Of a stretch of DNA of 64,000 bases, positions 42,833 to 53,292 are shown piece by piece (within the stretch, counting starts at the first letter, position 1; every line of letters starts with the position of its first letter). The notes under the pieces were generated by a model, which searched no databases, had not been told where the DNA came from, and saw nothing but the letters and a program-made list of their open reading frames with translations. The translations under genes were made by a program, and so were the position numbers. Origin of the DNA: Gammaproteobacteria bacterium (lineage in GTDB: Bacteria; Pseudomonadota; Gammaproteobacteria; SURF-13); contig JAUXUQ010000019.1 of the NCBI GenBank assembly GCA_030680605.1, positions 1-64,000 of the forward strand, written 5' to 3'.

Positions 42833-43046
42833 AGGATGTGTACGGCATGCCCCAATTCATATCAGAGAGCATATTGCATGCCAGTATTTGCGGACAGCTC
42901 TTATTGTCCTGGTGGCAGAGTAGGGTATGGTGGGGCACAGTTGAGTTATGCTCCTGCGGCAACTCTGTGCCCGAAAGGCGTAACCGTACGCAGCGGGGCG
43001 ATTTGACCACCGTTGTGGGGGGGCTCGTGGGTTTGGACGTATTAAG

Positions 43047-44150
43047 TCAGGTAAGCGGTGCGGTTCTTTTGGCGGTGATCCGCCAATCGTGGCCCACCGG
43101 GCGCATCTCCACAATTTCGAGATCAATACGCTGCATCAATTGTTCGATGCCTGGTTGCAGATGCATCAGCCCCCGCGCACTGTCGCCGAGCAGCATCGGT
43201 GCCATGTAAATGACAAGCTCATCGGCCAGACCGGCATACAGCATGGCGCCGCTCAGAAGGGGGCCGGCCTCGACCAGCAGGTCATTGATGTGATATGTGG
43301 CAGCGAGGTGGTGTAGTACTGCGGGTAGATCAAGGCGGTCGCTGACCTGCGGCAGTTGTGTGACTACTGCGCCTGCCTGTGTGAGGCTGGCATGTTTGGC
43401 TGTATCGCTGAGGGTGGTCAGTACCAGTGTCTGTCCGGGTTCTTGCAGCATCCGCGCAGCAGGGGGTAGACGCAGGTGGCTGTCCAGCACCACACGCAGC
43501 GGATGCAGGTGGTCTTCCGCCACCCGCACGGTCAGCCGCGGGTCATCAGCCAGCGCGGTGTTGATGCCGGTCAGAATGGCGCCGCTTTCGGCGCGTAGCC
43601 GTTGCACGTCGGTGCGCGCGGACTCGCCGGTAATCCATTTACTCTCGCCGGTGGCTGTCGCGGTGCGTCCATCCAGCGTCATGGCCAGCTTCAGGCGCAC
43701 AAACGGTCGGCCAGTACGCATGCGCAAGGCAAACCCCCGGTTGAGTTGTTCGGCTTCGGCTTGCATCAGTCCGCTGTCCACGGTGATGCCAGATTGCGCG
43801 AGCTGTGCCAGACCCTGGCCCGCGACCTTTGGGTTGGGGTCAGGCATGGCGGCAATGACCCGCGTCACACCCGCCTGGATGAGCGCGTCCGTGCACGGGG
43901 GGGTGCGGCCCTGATGACAACAGGGTTCGAGGGTGACATAGGCCGTGGCGCCGCGTGCCCGTTCACCGGCCTGTTGCAGCGCGTGAATTTCGGCGTGTGC
44001 CTCGCCCGTGCGTTGGTGCCAACCCGCGCCGACGACCGTGCTGCCATGTACCAGCACGCAACCGACGCGGGGATTGGGGTGGGCGGTGTAGCGCCCGCAC
44101 GCCGCGAGTTGCAACGCGTGTGCCATGTGGGCCTGATCTGTTGCGGTCAT
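43047..44150 (-). CDS. ribD: Bifunctional riboflavin deaminase/reductase
   Basis: Carries out two successive steps of riboflavin synthesis, 367 residues. The N-terminal deaminase domain (1-145) has the zinc motif [10 protein letters not shown] and [11 protein letters not shown]; the C-terminal reductase domain begins [17 protein letters not shown] and includes [16 protein letters not shown]. The start [13 protein letters not shown] at 44150 overlaps the nrdR stop (ATGA); a longer in-frame reading into nrdR is rejected. The gene expected next, riboflavin synthase, is displaced by the signalling block. Confidence 0.95.
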   Translation of the reverse strand: MTATDQAHMAHALQLAACGRYTAHPNPRVGCVLVHGSTVVGAGWHQRTGEAHAEIHALQQAGERARGATAYVTLEPCCHQGRTPPCTDALIQAGVTRVIAAMPDPNPKVAGQGLAQLAQSGITVDSGLMQAEAEQLNRGFALRMRTGRPFVRLKLAMTLDGRTATATGESKWITGESARTDVQRLRAESGAILTGINTALADDPRLTVRVAEDHLHPLRVVLDSHLRLPPAARMLQEPGQTLVLTTLSDTAKHASLTQAGAVVTQLPQVSDRLDLPAVLHHLAATYHINDLLVEAGPLLSGAMLYAGLADELVIYMAPMLLGDSARGLMHLQPGIEQLMQRIDLEIVEMRPVGHDWRITAKRTAPLT

Positions 44151-44659
44151 TTTTTGGCGGGGTCGGCAGGCAGCAAGGGGATCTGGTGTTTCTTTACCGC
44201 TTCCGGCTGCTTGAGCCGCAGGCGTTCGATCTCGTCGCGGAAGGCATCGACATCCTGAAAGCTGCGGTAGACCGAGGCGAAACGCACATAGGCGACCTCG
44301 TCCAGTGCGTGCAGTTCGTCCATCACCCATTCACCCAACGTACGCGAGTCGATCTCACGTTCACCGCTGGCGCGCAGGCGCTGCTTGATGTGGCGGAGGG
44401 CGGCCTCGACGCGCTCGCTCGGCACCGGGCGTTTTTCCAGCGCGCGCATCATGCCCGCACGCAGTTTTTCATCATCGAAGGCGACGCGGCTGCCATCGCG
44501 CTTGACCAGACGCGGCATCGCCAGTTCAGCGGTCTCGTACGAGGTAAAACGCTCGTTGCAGGTGACGCACTGCCGCCGTCGTCGTACTTCCGCGCCTTCG
44601 TTAGCGAGGCGCGAGTCGATTACCTTGGTGTCATCTGCTCCACAGAAGGGACAGCGCAT
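44147..44659 (-). CDS. nrdR: Ribonucleotide reductase repressor NrdR
   Basis: A transcriptional repressor of 170 residues controlling ribonucleotide reductase genes in response to ATP/dATP. The N-terminal zinc ribbon uses Cys3, Cys6, Cys31 and Cys34 ([10 protein letters not shown] ... [14 protein letters not shown]). An ATP-cone domain follows with [19 protein letters not shown]. It sits between glyA and ribD, the normal gammaproteobacterial order, and overlaps ribD. Confidence 0.96.
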   Translation of the reverse strand: MRCPFCGADDTKVIDSRLANEGAEVRRRRQCVTCNERFTSYETAELAMPRLVKRDGSRVAFDDEKLRAGMMRALEKRPVPSERVEAALRHIKQRLRASGEREIDSRTLGEWVMDELHALDEVAYVRFASVYRSFQDVDAFRDEIERLRLKQPEAVKKHQIPLLPADPAKK

Positions 44660-44683
44660 GGTGTGCGCTCCTGATTGTCACAG

Positions 44684-45940
44684 TTATGATCCGTATACCG
44701 GCAGGCGGCGGCAAATCTCCAGCGCTTGCTGCTTTACGCGGGCGATGACCTGCTCATCCCCGATGTTGTCCAGCACGTCACAAATCCAGCCGGCAAGAGT
44801 GCTGGCATCGCTTTCCTGAAAGCCACGGGTGGTGATTGCCGGTGTGCCGATGCGGATACCGCTGGTCACGAACGGTGATTGCGGGTCGTTCGGTACCGCA
44901 TTTTTGTTGACCGTGATATTGGCCGCGCCCAGGGCCGCTTCCGCCTCCTTGCCGGTCAGCTTGCGGCTCACCAGATCGACGAGGAACAGGTGATTGTCGG
45001 TGCCGCCGGAGACGACGTTATAGCCGCGCTCCATCAGGGTCTTTGCCATGGCGCGGGCGTTGACCAGTACCTGCTGCTGGTAGGTCTTGAACTCAGGCTG
45101 CAAGGCTTCCTTGAACGCCACCGCCTTGGCCGCGATGACGTGCATGAGCGGGCCGCCTTGAATGCCGGGGAAGACGATGGACTGGAGCTTCTTTTCGATT
45201 TCCGGGTTGGCGCGCGCGAGGATGACGCCGCCGCGCGGACCACGCAGGGTCTTGTGGGTAGTGGAGGTGGTGATGTCGGCGATGTTCACCGGGCTTGGGT
45301 AGACGCCTGCGGCGATCAGCCCCGCCGGGTGCGCGATGTCAACAAACAGGTAGGCACCGACGCTGTCTGCAATCTTGCGGAAGCGTTGCCAATCGACCAC
45401 ACGCGAATAGGCGGAGAAGCCTGCAACGACCATCTTCGGCTTGTGTTCCTGCGCGAGCTTCTCAACCTGATCATAGTCAATCTCGCCGGTGCTTACGTCC
45501 AGTCCATACTGCACCGAGTTGTAAATCTTGCCGGAAAAACTCACCTTGGCGCCGTGCGTGAGGTGGCCGCCGTGGGCGAGGCTCATGCCGAGAATGGTGT
45601 CGCCGGGCTGTAGCAGCGCCATATATACCGCAGCGTTGGCCTGCGAGCCGGAATGCGGCTGCACGTTGGCATAGTCGGCGCTGAACAACTGCTTCACGCG
45701 GTCGATGGCCAGTTGCTCGGCCACATCGACAAACTCACAGCCGCCATAGTAGCGCTTGTGGGGATAGCCTTCGGCGTACTTGTTGGTGAGCACCGAACCC
45801 TGGGCCTCGAGTACCCGTGGGCTGGCGTAATTTTCAGACGCGATCAGCTCGATGTGATCTTCCTGCCGCTGGCGCTCGCCCTCCATAGCGTTCCACAGCT
45901 CGTCGTCAAAGCCCGCAATCTTCATTTTATGGCTGAACAT
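44684..45940 (-). CDS. glyA: Serine hydroxymethyltransferase
   Basis: A PLP enzyme of 418 residues transferring the serine hydroxymethyl group to tetrahydrofolate. Motifs are [35 protein letters not shown], the PLP lysine in [15 protein letters not shown] and GLRIGT-like [15 protein letters not shown]. The first residues [15 protein letters not shown] allow a start at Met1 or Met6. It is followed closely by nrdR. Confidence 0.96.
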   Translation of the reverse strand: MFSHKMKIAGFDDELWNAMEGERQRQEDHIELIASENYASPRVLEAQGSVLTNKYAEGYPHKRYYGGCEFVDVAEQLAIDRVKQLFSADYANVQPHSGSQANAAVYMALLQPGDTILGMSLAHGGHLTHGAKVSFSGKIYNSVQYGLDVSTGEIDYDQVEKLAQEHKPKMVVAGFSAYSRVVDWQRFRKIADSVGAYLFVDIAHPAGLIAAGVYPSPVNIADITTSTTHKTLRGPRGGVILARANPEIEKKLQSIVFPGIQGGPLMHVIAAKAVAFKEALQPEFKTYQQQVLVNARAMAKTLMERGYNVVSGGTDNHLFLVDLVSRKLTGKEAEAALGAANITVNKNAVPNDPQSPFVTSGIRIGTPAITTRGFQESDASTLAGWICDVLDNIGDEQVIARVKQQALEICRRLPVYGS

Positions 45941-46087
45941 GGTGTCCCCAATCGCTGCAAAATATGCGCAATGATAACCGATTTGGCGTCACCCACCTAA
46001 GGCCCGGCGGCGCAGAGGCGGGTTGGGTGGCGGCGCAGGATGGGCTACACTGGCAACTCGCTACCATTCAAACCCAAGGGAGAGGCA

Positions 46088-46579
46088 ATGACCCAACGCA
46101 GTGCTGTGATAGAGACCAACCAGGGTACGATCCGTTTTGATCTGCTGGAGGCGGATGCCCCCAAGGCCACGGAAAACTTCATCACCCTCGCCGGCCGGGG
46201 TTACTACGATGGCGTGATCTTTCACCGGGTGATCAAGGGCTTCATGATTCAGGGAGGAGACCCGACCGGCACCGGACGCGGTGGTGAGTCGGCGTGGGGT
46301 GGGCGCTTCGAGGACGAGATTGATCCGCAGTCGGCGCTGTACCAGTCAGGCTACAAGGCGGGTACCGTGGCGATGGCCAACGCCGGGCCGAACACCAACG
46401 GCTCGCAGTTTTTCATCATGCATGCGGACTATCCACTGCCGGCGAGTTACACCATCTTTGGGCGGGTCACCGAGGGCCAGGAGGTCGTCGATGCCATTGC
46501 CAACACCCCCCGCGACCGCAGCGACAAACCCGTTGAACCGGTGGTGATGGGCAAGGTCATTATTACATCAGAACAGTAG
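46088..46579 (+). CDS. ppiB: Peptidyl-prolyl cis-trans isomerase (cyclophilin)
   Basis: A cytoplasmic cyclophilin of 163 residues without a signal peptide. Motifs are ENFITLAGRGYYDGVIFHRV, GFMIQGGDPTGTGRGG, AMANAGPNTNGSQFFI and TIFGRVTEGQEVVD. The start at 46088 follows GGGAGAGG; an in-frame ATG 16 codons earlier is rejected. It is divergent from glyA. Confidence 0.94.
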   Translation: MTQRSAVIETNQGTIRFDLLEADAPKATENFITLAGRGYYDGVIFHRVIKGFMIQGGDPTGTGRGGESAWGGRFEDEIDPQSALYQSGYKAGTVAMANAGPNTNGSQFFIMHADYPLPASYTIFGRVTEGQEVVDAIANTPRDRSDKPVEPVVMGKVIITSEQ

Positions 46580-46927
46580 TTGTCCCGGCCAGCGCGCTAC
46601 TGCGCGCTGGCCATTTCCCGCCTTCTTCCCCGCCTCCTGAACGGCCGTTACCTTACTCCAAAATCCTGTCGGGCATGTCTCTGCGCACCCCAAGTTGGCC
46701 GGGGTGTATTCATGGCGCGGTGTGCGCATGCAAATAATGATTGACACCGGCACGGCTATTCGTACTATGAGCGCACACAATGAACATGCACGGCAAGTTG
46801 TACCCTTGTCCTCACCGCTACGGCAGCCTGCCCTCCGGCAATCTGTCAGTGACGCCGCTTTGGCCTTCGCCAAGGCGGCGTTTTTCGTTTAACCGTTGCA
46901 TCTTTCCAGCCGTCAGGAGACAGCCCC
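46580..46927 (+). other. Gap after ppiB with one terminator
   Basis: About 350 bases without a supported gene. The only clear signal is the hairpin at 46853-46886. Confidence 0.5.
46853..46886 (+). terminator. Rho-independent terminator
   Basis: CGCCGCTTTGGC-CTTC-GCCAAGGCGGCG (12 pairs with one G-T pair) followed by five T and CGTTT. It lies 270 bases beyond ppiB and just before the next gene. Confidence 0.8.
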
Positions 46928-48022
46928 ATGCTTAACCAGCTCGACGAACCTCCCGGTAGTAGCCTGCTTGACAACCCTCCGCGATGGAGTGAAACGCCTT
47001 TGGCGTCCAGTCCGTCGCTGACACTGCATGTCAACAAGACCTTCCCCAACCGCTATCTTGCCATTGAAGGCCACAGGCTTTACCCCTTCACCATCGACCT
47101 CAAGCCGCTGTTTGAAAGTTACCTCAGCCGCGCCCAGGTCCCGCTCTCCGACTACACCTTTGCCAACAACATCATCTGGCTGTCGCAGAAGAGCGGCTTT
47201 TACCAGGTCATCGACGAGTGTTTTTGCCTGTTCTGTTTGACGGGCGAAGGCCTTACCATGCCACTGCCGCCACTCGGCAGCCCGGACGACCAGCGGGCGG
47301 CGCTCGCGACCTGCTTTGAGATCATGGATGGCTACAACGCCGCTCCTCTGCTCGGCAAGGTCGAATTTGTCTACCGTGATTTTCTCCAGGTTCTGAATCT
47401 GGAACATGAGACCCCGTTCCCGGCAGTTACCCGTGACTGGCTGGTGGAGCGTGCCCTGCCGGACTATGTGTATACCACCTGCGACCTGATTGAACTCAAG
47501 GGCAACGCCTATAAAACCAAGCGCAACGAGATCAACCAGTTTCGGCGCATCTACCCGGATCACCGCATGGAGCCGGTGGGGCCGCAGCACCACGACGGTA
47601 TCCGCGAACTGGTTAACACCTGGCTGCAAGAGCGCATCAAATATCTGCCCGCGCAGGAGATACCCAACTTTCTGTGTACGGCCGAGCTGGAGCGTACCGC
47701 GATCAACCGCGCGCTGGCGCATTATGACTACCTGCAGCTGGATGGTCTCTGTCTTATCATCGGCGACAGGATTGAAGGCTTTACCTTCGGCGAACGCATT
47801 ACTGCCGATGTCGCGAGTGTGGTGGTTGAGAAAACCAATTTCACCATCCAGGGTTCGGCGCAATACCTGTTCCGCGAATTCGTCAAGACCTACCGCGACT
47901 GCATCTTCATTAACGTGGGTGATGACCTGGGCCTGGAGAATCTGCGCAAGGTGAAGATGAGTTACCGCCCGGCCTTGTTCGGTGAAAAATTTACCTTGAG
48001 CCGGTGCAGTGTTCAGGGCTGA
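46928..48022 (+). CDS. DUF2156-like protein (GNAT-fold aminoacyltransferase type)
   Basis: A soluble protein of 364 residues resembling DUF2156, the domain also found at the C-terminus of phosphatidylglycerol lysyltransferase (MprF). Two GNAT-like halves are suggested. The second contains ELKGNAYKTKRNEINQFRR, WLQERIKYLP, GDRIEGFTFGERI and YLFREFV...CIFINVGDDLGLENLRK. There are no membrane helices, unlike MprF. The substrate is unknown. It overlaps the following acetyltransferase gene by 14 bases, so the two are probably co-expressed. Confidence 0.75.
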   Translation: MLNQLDEPPGSSLLDNPPRWSETPLASSPSLTLHVNKTFPNRYLAIEGHRLYPFTIDLKPLFESYLSRAQVPLSDYTFANNIIWLSQKSGFYQVIDECFCLFCLTGEGLTMPLPPLGSPDDQRAALATCFEIMDGYNAAPLLGKVEFVYRDFLQVLNLEHETPFPAVTRDWLVERALPDYVYTTCDLIELKGNAYKTKRNEINQFRRIYPDHRMEPVGPQHHDGIRELVNTWLQERIKYLPAQEIPNFLCTAELERTAINRALAHYDYLQLDGLCLIIGDRIEGFTFGERITADVASVVVEKTNFTIQGSAQYLFREFVKTYRDCIFINVGDDLGLENLRKVKMSYRPALFGEKFTLSRCSVQG

Positions 48023-48521
48023 ACAGCACGCCTCCGGCGCTGCCCACGCGTACGCGACAGTTCACGATGCGGGCAGGGTGCGCAGTGCCCTGCCCGCCGA
48101 TCTGGCTGCGCTGCTGGTACTGGAGCAGCATTTTCCGGGCGATCGGTTGTCACGCCAAAGTTTTCGTCGGTTGTTGTGTAGCGCGAGCGCCGAGCTGCGG
48201 GTATACGAAGAGGCCGGGCAGGTGGCGGGTAACGCCGTGCTGCTGTATCGCCGCAGTTCCACGCAGGCGCGCATATACTCCCTGATCGTGCATCCGGACT
48301 ATCAGGGCCGCGGTATCGCCCGCACGCTGCTCGACAGTGTCGAGGATGCAGCAACGGCACGGGGTTGTCGTGCACTCTGTCTGGAAGTACGCGCCGACAA
48401 TGTTTCAGCCTTGCGGCTATATCAAAAGGCGGGCTTTAAGGTGGTCCGCCAGATCACTGGCTACTACCAAGACTGCGCCACGGCGTTGCGTCTGGAGAAA
48501 TCCCTGCCGGGCAGTGTGTAG
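48009..48521 (+). CDS. GNAT-family N-acetyltransferase
   Basis: A RimI-like acetyltransferase of 170 residues. The acetyl-CoA binding motif is VHPDYQGRGIARTLLDSVED, followed by CLEVRADNVSALRLYQKAGF, typical of RimI-type enzymes that acetylate protein N-termini. An N-terminal extension of about 25 residues precedes the domain. It overlaps the DUF2156-like gene. The target is unknown. Confidence 0.85.
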   Translation: MFRAEQHASGAAHAYATVHDAGRVRSALPADLAALLVLEQHFPGDRLSRQSFRRLLCSASAELRVYEEAGQVAGNAVLLYRRSSTQARIYSLIVHPDYQGRGIARTLLDSVEDAATARGCRALCLEVRADNVSALRLYQKAGFKVVRQITGYYQDCATALRLEKSLPGSV

Positions 48522-48591
48522 CAGGAAACGCAGGCGAATATCCAGTATCATAGTAGCCCTGATTTGCTACTAGCCGCTCGTTACTGCCCCT

Positions 48592-50262
48592 ATGCAATAT
48601 ATCTACACCATGAACCGCGTCGGCAAGGTAGTGCCGCCGAAACGCGAAATCCTGAAAGACATCTCGCTCTCGTTTTTTCCCGGCGCCAAGATCGGCGTGC
48701 TGGGGTTGAACGGCTCGGGCAAGTCTTCGCTGCTGCGCATCATGGCGGGGATGGACAAGGACTATCTGGGGGAGGCGCGCCCGCACCCCGGTACCCGCAT
48801 CGGCTTTCTGGCGCAGGAGCCGCAGCTCGACCCGAAAAAAGACGTGCGCGGCAATGTGGAGGAAGCCGTGGCGGAAACCAAGGCACTGCTCACACGCTTC
48901 GACGAGGTGAGCGCGCGCTTCGCCGAGCCCATGAGCGATGATGAGATGAATGCGCTGCTCGAAGAGCAGGCACAGTTGCAGGAGAAGATCGACGCGGCAG
49001 GTGCGTGGGAGCTGGATCGCACACTGGAAATCGCTGCCGATGCGTTGCGGTTGCCGCCGTGGGACGCCGATGTGAGCAAAATCTCCGGCGGTGAGCGCCG
49101 CCGTGTGGCGCTGTGCAAATTGCTGCTGTCCAAGCCCGACATGCTGTTGCTGGACGAACCGACCAACCACCTCGACGCAGAATCCATCGCATGGCTCGAG
49201 CGCTTCCTGCACGAATACCCCGGCACCGTGGTTGCCGTTACCCATGATCGCTACTTTCTCGACAATGTCGCGGGCTGGATACTGGAGCTTGATCGCGGCC
49301 ACGGCATCCCGTGGCAGGGTAATTACTCCTCCTGGCTGGAGCAGAAAGAAAAACGTCTGGAGATCGAAGAGAAGCAGGAAACCGCACGCCAGCGCGCCAT
49401 GAAGGCCGAGCTGGAGTGGGTGCGCGCCAACCCCAAGGGGCGGCACGCCAAGAGCAAGGCGCGTTTGACTGCATTTGATGAGCTGGCTTCACAGGAAACA
49501 CAGAAGCGTAGCGAGACCAAGGAACTGTACATTCCGCCGGGGCCGCGGCTCGGGGATCTGGTGGTGGAGGCGGAAGGCTTGCGCAAGGCATTCGGTGACC
49601 GCGTGCTGATTGATAACCTGAGCTTTAATTTACCGCGTGGCGGCATCGTAGGGGTGATCGGCCCCAATGGCGCGGGCAAGTCCACGCTGTTTCGCATGCT
49701 GGTGGGCGAGGAGAAGCCGGACGGTGGCGCGCTGCGCATCGGCGAGACCGTGCAGCTTGCCTACGTAGACCAGTCACGCGATGCGCTGAGCGGCAACAAG
49801 AACGTGTGGGAAGAGATTTCCGACGGTCTCGACGTCATTACCGTGGGCAAGTTCGAGCTACCCTCGCGCGCCTACGTCGGGCGTTTCAACTTCAAGGGTT
49901 CGGACCAGCAGAAGCTGGTGAAGGACTTGTCCGGCGGTGAGCGTAATCGCCTGCATCTGGCCAAGCTGTTAAAGAGCGGCGGCAACGTGCTATTGCTCGA
50001 CGAGCCGACCAACGACCTTGACGTGGAAACCTTGCGCGCGCTCGAAGAGGCGCTGCTCGATTTCGTCGGCTGCGTAGTGGTCATCTCGCATGACCGCTGG
50101 TTTCTGGATCGCATTGCCAGCCACATACTCGCCTTTGAGGGCGAGGGTGTAGTGACCTGGTTCGAGGGCAATTACGCTGACTACGAGGCCGACCGCAAAC
50201 GCCGCCTCGGCGTTGAGGCCGACCAGCCGCACCGGCTGAAATACAAAAGACTTGCAAGCTGA
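48592..50262 (+). CDS. ettA: Energy-dependent translational throttle protein EttA
   Basis: An ABC-F protein of 556 residues that binds the ribosomal E site and gates early elongation according to ADP/ATP. Two ABC cassettes are present: Walker [12 protein letters not shown] and [11 protein letters not shown], signature motifs KISGGERRR and DLSGGERNR, and Walker [12 protein letters not shown] and [11 protein letters not shown]. The N-terminus [20 protein letters not shown] and the length are typical of EttA. It has no transmembrane domain. Confidence 0.95.
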   Translation: MQYIYTMNRVGKVVPPKREILKDISLSFFPGAKIGVLGLNGSGKSSLLRIMAGMDKDYLGEARPHPGTRIGFLAQEPQLDPKKDVRGNVEEAVAETKALLTRFDEVSARFAEPMSDDEMNALLEEQAQLQEKIDAAGAWELDRTLEIAADALRLPPWDADVSKISGGERRRVALCKLLLSKPDMLLLDEPTNHLDAESIAWLERFLHEYPGTVVAVTHDRYFLDNVAGWILELDRGHGIPWQGNYSSWLEQKEKRLEIEEKQETARQRAMKAELEWVRANPKGRHAKSKARLTAFDELASQETQKRSETKELYIPPGPRLGDLVVEAEGLRKAFGDRVLIDNLSFNLPRGGIVGVIGPNGAGKSTLFRMLVGEEKPDGGALRIGETVQLAYVDQSRDALSGNKNVWEEISDGLDVITVGKFELPSRAYVGRFNFKGSDQQKLVKDLSGGERNRLHLAKLLKSGGNVLLLDEPTNDLDVETLRALEEALLDFVGCVVVISHDRWFLDRIASHILAFEGEGVVTWFEGNYADYEADRKRRLGVEADQPHRLKYKRLAS

Positions 50263-50274
50263 TACCCTAAGGGC

Positions 50275-51423
50275 ATGCCCAAGGACATCCCCGCAGACTC
50301 CGTCGGTTTAGTCACGCCCCAGACGCGGCGCTTTGACGAGCCGCTGGCGCTGGATTGCGGGCGCACGCTGGCAGGCTATGATCTGGCCTATGAAACCTAT
50401 GGCAGCCTGAATGCCGACGGCTCCAACGCCTTGTTGATTTGCCACGCGCTGTCTGGCGATCATCACGCTGCGGGCTATCACAGCCTGGAAGACAAAAAGC
50501 CGGGCTGGTGGGACAGTTGCATCGGCCCCGGCAAGCCGTTCGACACCAACCGCTTTTTTGTAGTGGCGCTCAATAATCTGGGTGGCTGCAAAGGCTCTAC
50601 CGGCCCGGTGAGTACCAACCCCGCCACCGGCAAGCCCTACGGCCCGGATTTCCCCATCGTCACCGTGCGTGACTGGGTGCGGAGCCAGAAGCGGCTGGGC
50701 GATGCGCTGGGTATCCGGCAATGGGCCGCCGTGATCGGTGGCAGCCTCGGCGGCATGCAGGCCATGCAGTGGGCCATCGATTATCCCGAGGGCCTGCGTC
50801 ACGCACTGATGATTGCCGCCGCGCCCAAACTCTCGGCCCAGAACATTGCCTTCAATGAAGTGGCGAGGCAGGCCATCATGTCCGATCCGGATTTCCATGC
50901 CGGGCATTATTACGAACATAACGTCGTGCCGCGTCGTGGGTTGATGCTGGCGCGCATGCTCGGCCATATCACCTATCTGTCCGATGACGCCATGCGCGCC
51001 AAGTTCGGGCGTGAGCTGCGCGAAGGCAAGCTCAATTTCGGTTTCGACGTCGAATTTCAGGTCGAGAGCTATCTGCGCTATCAGGGACAGTCCTTTGTGG
51101 ATCGCTTCGACGCCAATACCTATTTGCTCATGACCAAGGTGCTGGACTACTTTGATCCGGCGGCAGAGTGTAACCATGACCTGTCGGCGGCACTCAAGCT
51201 GGCGCAGGCCAAGTTCTTTGTGGTTGCGTTTACCACCGACTGGCGCTTTTCACCGGCCCGCTCGCGCGAGATTGTGCGCGCCCTGCTCGATAACGATCAC
51301 GAGGTGAGTTACGCCGAGATTACCTCGTCCGAGGGGCACGACGCGTTTCTTATTCCCGATGCGCATTATCTGAGGCTGCTGCATGCCTATCTCGAACGCA
51401 TCGCCAGTGAGGTGGATGTGTAA
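50275..51423 (+). CDS. metX: Homoserine O-acyltransferase MetX
   Basis: An alpha/beta hydrolase-fold enzyme of 382 residues that activates homoserine for methionine synthesis. Motifs are [15 protein letters not shown], the nucleophile elbow [12 protein letters not shown], and a C-terminal [10 protein letters not shown]. MetX proteins use either acetyl-CoA or succinyl-CoA, and this cannot be settled from the motifs read here. It overlaps metW by one base, the common metX-metW pair. Confidence 0.94.
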   Translation: MPKDIPADSVGLVTPQTRRFDEPLALDCGRTLAGYDLAYETYGSLNADGSNALLICHALSGDHHAAGYHSLEDKKPGWWDSCIGPGKPFDTNRFFVVALNNLGGCKGSTGPVSTNPATGKPYGPDFPIVTVRDWVRSQKRLGDALGIRQWAAVIGGSLGGMQAMQWAIDYPEGLRHALMIAAAPKLSAQNIAFNEVARQAIMSDPDFHAGHYYEHNVVPRRGLMLARMLGHITYLSDDAMRAKFGRELREGKLNFGFDVEFQVESYLRYQGQSFVDRFDANTYLLMTKVLDYFDPAAECNHDLSAALKLAQAKFFVVAFTTDWRFSPARSREIVRALLDNDHEVSYAEITSSEGHDAFLIPDAHYLRLLHAYLERIASEVDV

Positions 51424-52031
51424 TGGCCTTGCGTCCTGATTTTGAAATCATCAGCGAATGGATTACGCCGGGTAGTCGCGTGCTTGATCTCGGCTGCGGC
51501 GATGGCACGTTGCTCGCCCATTTGCACGCCACGCGCAACATCAGTGGCTATGGTCTGGAGATCGATGGCGACAACATCGCCAAATGCATTACTGCGGGTG
51601 TGAATGTGATTCAGACCGACCTTGATGCCGGCCTGTCCGACTTCGACGCCGACTCGTTCGACTACGTGATTCTCTCGCAGACCCTGCAGGCGGTGTATTA
51701 CCCCGACCGGCTGCTGGATGAGATGCTGCGCGTCGGGCGCGAGGGCATCGTCACCTTTCCCAATTTCGGCCACTGGCAAAACCGGGTGCAGATTGCGCTC
51801 GGCGGCCACATGCCGGTGTCGCGCAATCTGCCCAACGACTGGTACAACACGCCCAACATCCATCTCTGCACACTGCGGGATTTCGAGCGTCTGTGCGCAA
51901 AAAACGGCATCAGCATACTGCAACGCACCGTGGTCGATCATGCCCACCACGCGGGCCTGGGCATGCGGCTGTTTCCCAACCTGCTGGGTGAGATCGCGCT
52001 GTACCGCTTCCAGCGCCGTTCGGATGTATAA
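51423..52031 (+). CDS. metW: Methionine biosynthesis protein MetW
   Basis: A methyltransferase-fold protein of 202 residues. The SAM-type motif is RVLDLGCGDGTLLAHL, followed by VNVIQTDLDAGL, FDYVILSQTLQAV and GIVTFPNFGHWQNR, which identify MetW. It is always found next to metX and is thought to support homoserine acylation. Its stop is 13 bases before the convergent transporter gene. Confidence 0.94.
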   Translation: MALRPDFEIISEWITPGSRVLDLGCGDGTLLAHLHATRNISGYGLEIDGDNIAKCITAGVNVIQTDLDAGLSDFDADSFDYVILSQTLQAVYYPDRLLDEMLRVGREGIVTFPNFGHWQNRVQIALGGHMPVSRNLPNDWYNTPNIHLCTLRDFERLCAKNGISILQRTVVDHAHHAGLGMRLFPNLLGEIALYRFQRRSDV

Positions 52032-52044
52032 GGCGGGATTGTAA

Positions 52045-53292
52045 TCAGCCGCCGTCGAGTCTCAGTATCCGTGTCCTCATGCGCCACAACAGCCATAACC
52101 CCGGCAGCGCGGCGAGCGTGGTGATGAAGAAAAAAATCACCCAGCCCAGCTCGTCGGCGAGCAGTCCCGCAGGCGGCCCCAGGTATTGCCTGCCGAAGGC
52201 AGAGAAGGCGGAGAACAGCGCGAACTGCGTGGCCGTATAACGGTGGTCGCACAGCGCCATGAGCAATGCGACGAAGGCCGCCGTGCCCATGCCGCCGCTC
52301 ACCTGTTCAAATACCACCGCGATGACCAGCATCGTATAGCTTTTGCCTACCCATGCGAGCAGCATAAAGCTCAGGTTGGAAACGGCCTGCAGTACGCCGA
52401 ACAGCATCAAGGCGCGGTACAGCCCAAGTTTCGGCAGCAGCGCGCCGCCGAACAGCGCGCCTGCAATCAGCGCAAACAGCCCCAGCCCCTTGTTGACCGC
52501 GCCCACCTCGCTCAGGGAAAAGCCCACGCCGCGCAGCAAAAAGGCCGTGCTCAATGTGCCCGCGAAGGCATCGCCGAGCTTGTACAGCACAATCAACAGC
52601 AGTATCCACGCCGCGCCCGTAAGAGAGTGCAGCGAAACGAAGGCTTTGAACGGCCCTGTCACCGCCTCCTGCAACGTGCGCGGCGGCGCGATGTGTCCGT
52701 CCGGCTCCGGGCCGAGCAGCGTGGCGAGGACGCCCACTATCATCAGTCCCGCCAAAATGAGATACGTAGTGTGCCAGCCGAAGTAGTCGGCCATGATCAA
52801 CGCGCCCGCGCCCGACACCAGCATGGCGATGCGATAGCCCATCACCGATACCGCCGCGCCCGCGCCGCGTTCCGCCGGGCGCAGCACATCGGCGCGGTAG
52901 GCGTCGAATGCAATGTCCTGCGAAGCCGAAGTGAAGGCGACAAACATGGCGAGCGCCGCCAAGGCCCACAGCGCGTGTTGCGGCGAACCCAATCCCATCG
53001 CCGCGATACCCAGCATGAGCGCAACCTGCGTGGCGACCATCCAGCCGCGCCGCCGCCCCAGCCACGGCGGCACAAAGCGATCCATGAACGGCGCCCAGAG
53101 AAACTTGAGCGTGTAAGGCACGCCCACCAGCGTAAAGATGCCGATGGTTTTCAAATCCACCCCTGCGGTGGTCATCCACGCCTGCAACGTACCGCCAGAG
53201 AGCGCCAGCGGCAGTCCGGAGGAGAATCCAAGCAGCAACACCACGCCCACGCGGCGGTTGGTGAAGATGGTGAGGTAGTCTTTAAGTTGCAT
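52045..53292 (-). CDS. AmpG-like muropeptide/MFS transporter
   Basis: A major facilitator protein of 415 residues with about 12 transmembrane helices. It begins with MQLKDYLTIFTNRRVGVVLL and GFSSGLPLALSGGTLQAWM, the typical AmpG start, and has ASQDIAFDAYRADVL and GGMGTAAFVALLMALC. AmpG imports anhydromuropeptides from cell-wall turnover. It is downstream of xth with a one-base overlap (TGATG). Confidence 0.87.
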   Translation of the reverse strand: MQLKDYLTIFTNRRVGVVLLLGFSSGLPLALSGGTLQAWMTTAGVDLKTIGIFTLVGVPYTLKFLWAPFMDRFVPPWLGRRRGWMVATQVALMLGIAAMGLGSPQHALWALAALAMFVAFTSASQDIAFDAYRADVLRPAERGAGAAVSVMGYRIAMLVSGAGALIMADYFGWHTTYLILAGLMIVGVLATLLGPEPDGHIAPPRTLQEAVTGPFKAFVSLHSLTGAAWILLLIVLYKLGDAFAGTLSTAFLLRGVGFSLSEVGAVNKGLGLFALIAGALFGGALLPKLGLYRALMLFGVLQAVSNLSFMLLAWVGKSYTMLVIAVVFEQVSGGMGTAAFVALLMALCDHRYTATQFALFSAFSAFGRQYLGPPAGLLADELGWVIFFFITTLAALPGLWLLWRMRTRILRLDGG

